Below, piece after piece: positions 13,951 to 14,836 of a stretch of 14,836 nucleotides of DNA (its first letter is position 1; each line of letters starts with the position of its first letter). The translations under genes and the position numbers were made by a program. Source of the stretch: Candidatus Brocadiia bacterium (lineage in GTDB: Bacteria > Planctomycetota > PUPC01 > DSUN01); NCBI GenBank assembly GCA_016782825.1, contig JADHXT010000039.1:1-14836 (forward strand), in the 5' to 3' direction. Under the pieces are notes generated by a model, which saw only the letters and a program-made list of their open reading frames with translations, had not been told where the DNA came from and made no database searches.

Positions 13951-14836
13951 TCAGCCCTCGGGCTCGGCGCGCTTGCCGCGCAGGATGGCCGAGGGGTCGC
14001 GTTCGAGTGCTTCGAGCAAAGCGCGGGCGCTGCGGAGCGCGCGCTCGAGTTCGTCGAGGGAGCGGGTGAGGCCGCGCTCGACGTTCTGCACCGAGCGGCT
14101 GAGCTCGCCGCGGCCCTGGGCGATGGACTCGGAGGCCCTGCCCACGTCGGCGGCGGCCTGGCCCACCTGCTTGGCGGCGGTGCCCACTTCCTTTGTGGTC
14201 TGCTTCACGGTCTTGACGATGGCCGGCAGGTCGACGCCGTCGAGCTGTGTGTGGAGTTTCTGAGCGATCTGGCTGATGTGGGCGAGGGTGTTGCGCACGG
14301 CCTCGCGGTTTTCGGCCAGGGTGCCCTGGGTGGTGTCGAGCAGGGCGTTGAGCTTGTCGGTGGCCTTCTGGAGCTTTTCGAGGGTGGGGGTGAGGCCCTC
14401 GCGGGTCTTCTTGATCTCGGCCATGGCGTCGGTGAGGGTCTTGCTGGTGGTGGTGCTGAGGGCCTTCACCTCGGTGCGGATGTCGGTGATGCCCTTGTTG
14501 GCGTTGTCGAGCAGGGCGCGGGCCTTGGTGGCGAGCTCGGCCAGGTCTTTGGGGTCCATGGCGTGGATGATCTCGCGCATCTTGCTCACCACCTTGCGCA
14601 CGTCGACGAGTGTGCCGGGGATTTCCTGCTCGATGCCGCCGAGGAGGGAGCGGGCGACGGGGATGGTTTCGCCGGGGTCAAGGGGGCGTGCGTCGGGCTC
14701 GTCGCCGCCGGAGAGGTCGATGGTGAAGGGGCCGAAGAGGGTTTCCATGCTGTACTTGGCAATCACGCCGCTGCGGAGGGCCACCTTCTTGGGGTTCACG
14801 CCGATGTCGACGGCGATGAGGTTGTCCTTGCTCACC
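13951..14836 (-). CDS. MCE-family (MlaD-like) lipid-transport protein, C-terminal fragment
   Basis: The C-terminal 294 or so residues of an MCE protein, the periplasmic substrate-binding part of ABC lipid transporters. The gene enters from the right edge; the GTG at 14835 is probably an internal valine, so the true start is outside. Near the visible start, VALRSGVIAKYSMETLFGPF looks like the end of an MCE beta domain. From about visible residue 75 on, nearly everything is predicted coiled coil with repeated Leu/Ile/Val/Ala heptads, as in MCE proteins that form a long tunnel or needle. It ends with LLEALERDPSAILRGKRAEP, the Leu..rdPs..LrG tail common to the family. Permease and ATPase partners would be expected to the right of the window. 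Confidence 0.83.
   Translation of the reverse strand, partial: VSKDNLIAVDIGVNPKKVALRSGVIAKYSMETLFGPFTIDLSGGDEPDARPLDPGETIPVARSLLGGIEQEIPGTLVDVRKVVSKMREIIHAMDPKDLAELATKARALLDNANKGITDIRTEVKALSTTTSKTLTDAMAEIKKTREGLTPTLEKLQKATDKLNALLDTTQGTLAENREAVRNTLAHISQIAQKLHTQLDGVDLPAIVKTVKQTTKEVGTAAKQVGQAAADVGRASESIAQGRGELSRSVQNVERGLTRSLDELERALRSARALLEALERDPSAILRGKRAEPEG

Noticed and set aside
14833..14835. GTG at the right edge as the true start of the MCE gene
   Set aside because: An MCE protein needs an N-terminal membrane helix and a full MCE domain before this point, so the codon is most likely internal.

Overview
This is a GC-rich bacterial window. Its gene content suggests a Planctomycetota or nearby PVC-type organism, probably from a metagenome. 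The markers are two Tat-exported Gfo/Idh/MocA oxidoreductases, a multidomain Tat-exported sulfatase, a PEP-CTERM sorted protein and an MCE lipid-transport gene. This is inference from the mix of families; there is no rRNA or other phylogenetic marker gene. Both window edges cut genes: truA on the left, an MCE gene on the right.

Layout. 2-2830 (+): the 3' end of truA, overlapping by ATGA a GT4 glycosyltransferase; a small lipoprotein; then a membrane-anchored ankyrin-repeat protein of clearly lower GC. 3029-4735 (-): glnS, convergent with the ankyrin gene across a hairpin. 4878-6248 (+): a laminin-G-like/PA14/PEP-CTERM protein that has lost its signal peptide and the start of its first domain. 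6249-6801: a gene-free block full of short hairpin repeats. 6802-10875 (-): a sulfatase followed by a Gfo/Idh/MocA oxidoreductase, each with its own candidate promoter. 10876-11233: a second repeat block. 11234-14836 (-): MCE gene, unknown 185-residue protein, second Gfo/Idh/MocA oxidoreductase, a strong hairpin, and a PqiC-like auxiliary lipoprotein.

How the genes may work together. The MCE protein and the PqiC-like lipoprotein are expected partners in lipid transport between the membranes, but two unrelated genes lie between them. The sulfatase and its neighbouring oxidoreductase fit extracytoplasmic processing of sulfated glycans; no substrate can be read from the sequence. truA and glnS are housekeeping genes.

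The most unusual signal is non-coding. The intergenic spaces hold several short repeat families. One 53-bp element, present at 6497-6549 (-) and 11054-11106 (+), folds into two tandem hairpins. Its two copies differ at 12 of 53 positions, yet every base pair is kept, with four compensatory pair changes and one G.T wobble. Both copies are followed by the same further modules in the same order and relative orientation. A second hairpin family also shows a compensatory change. No system with an obvious new enzymatic function is visible; the structured composite repeat is the best candidate for something undescribed.
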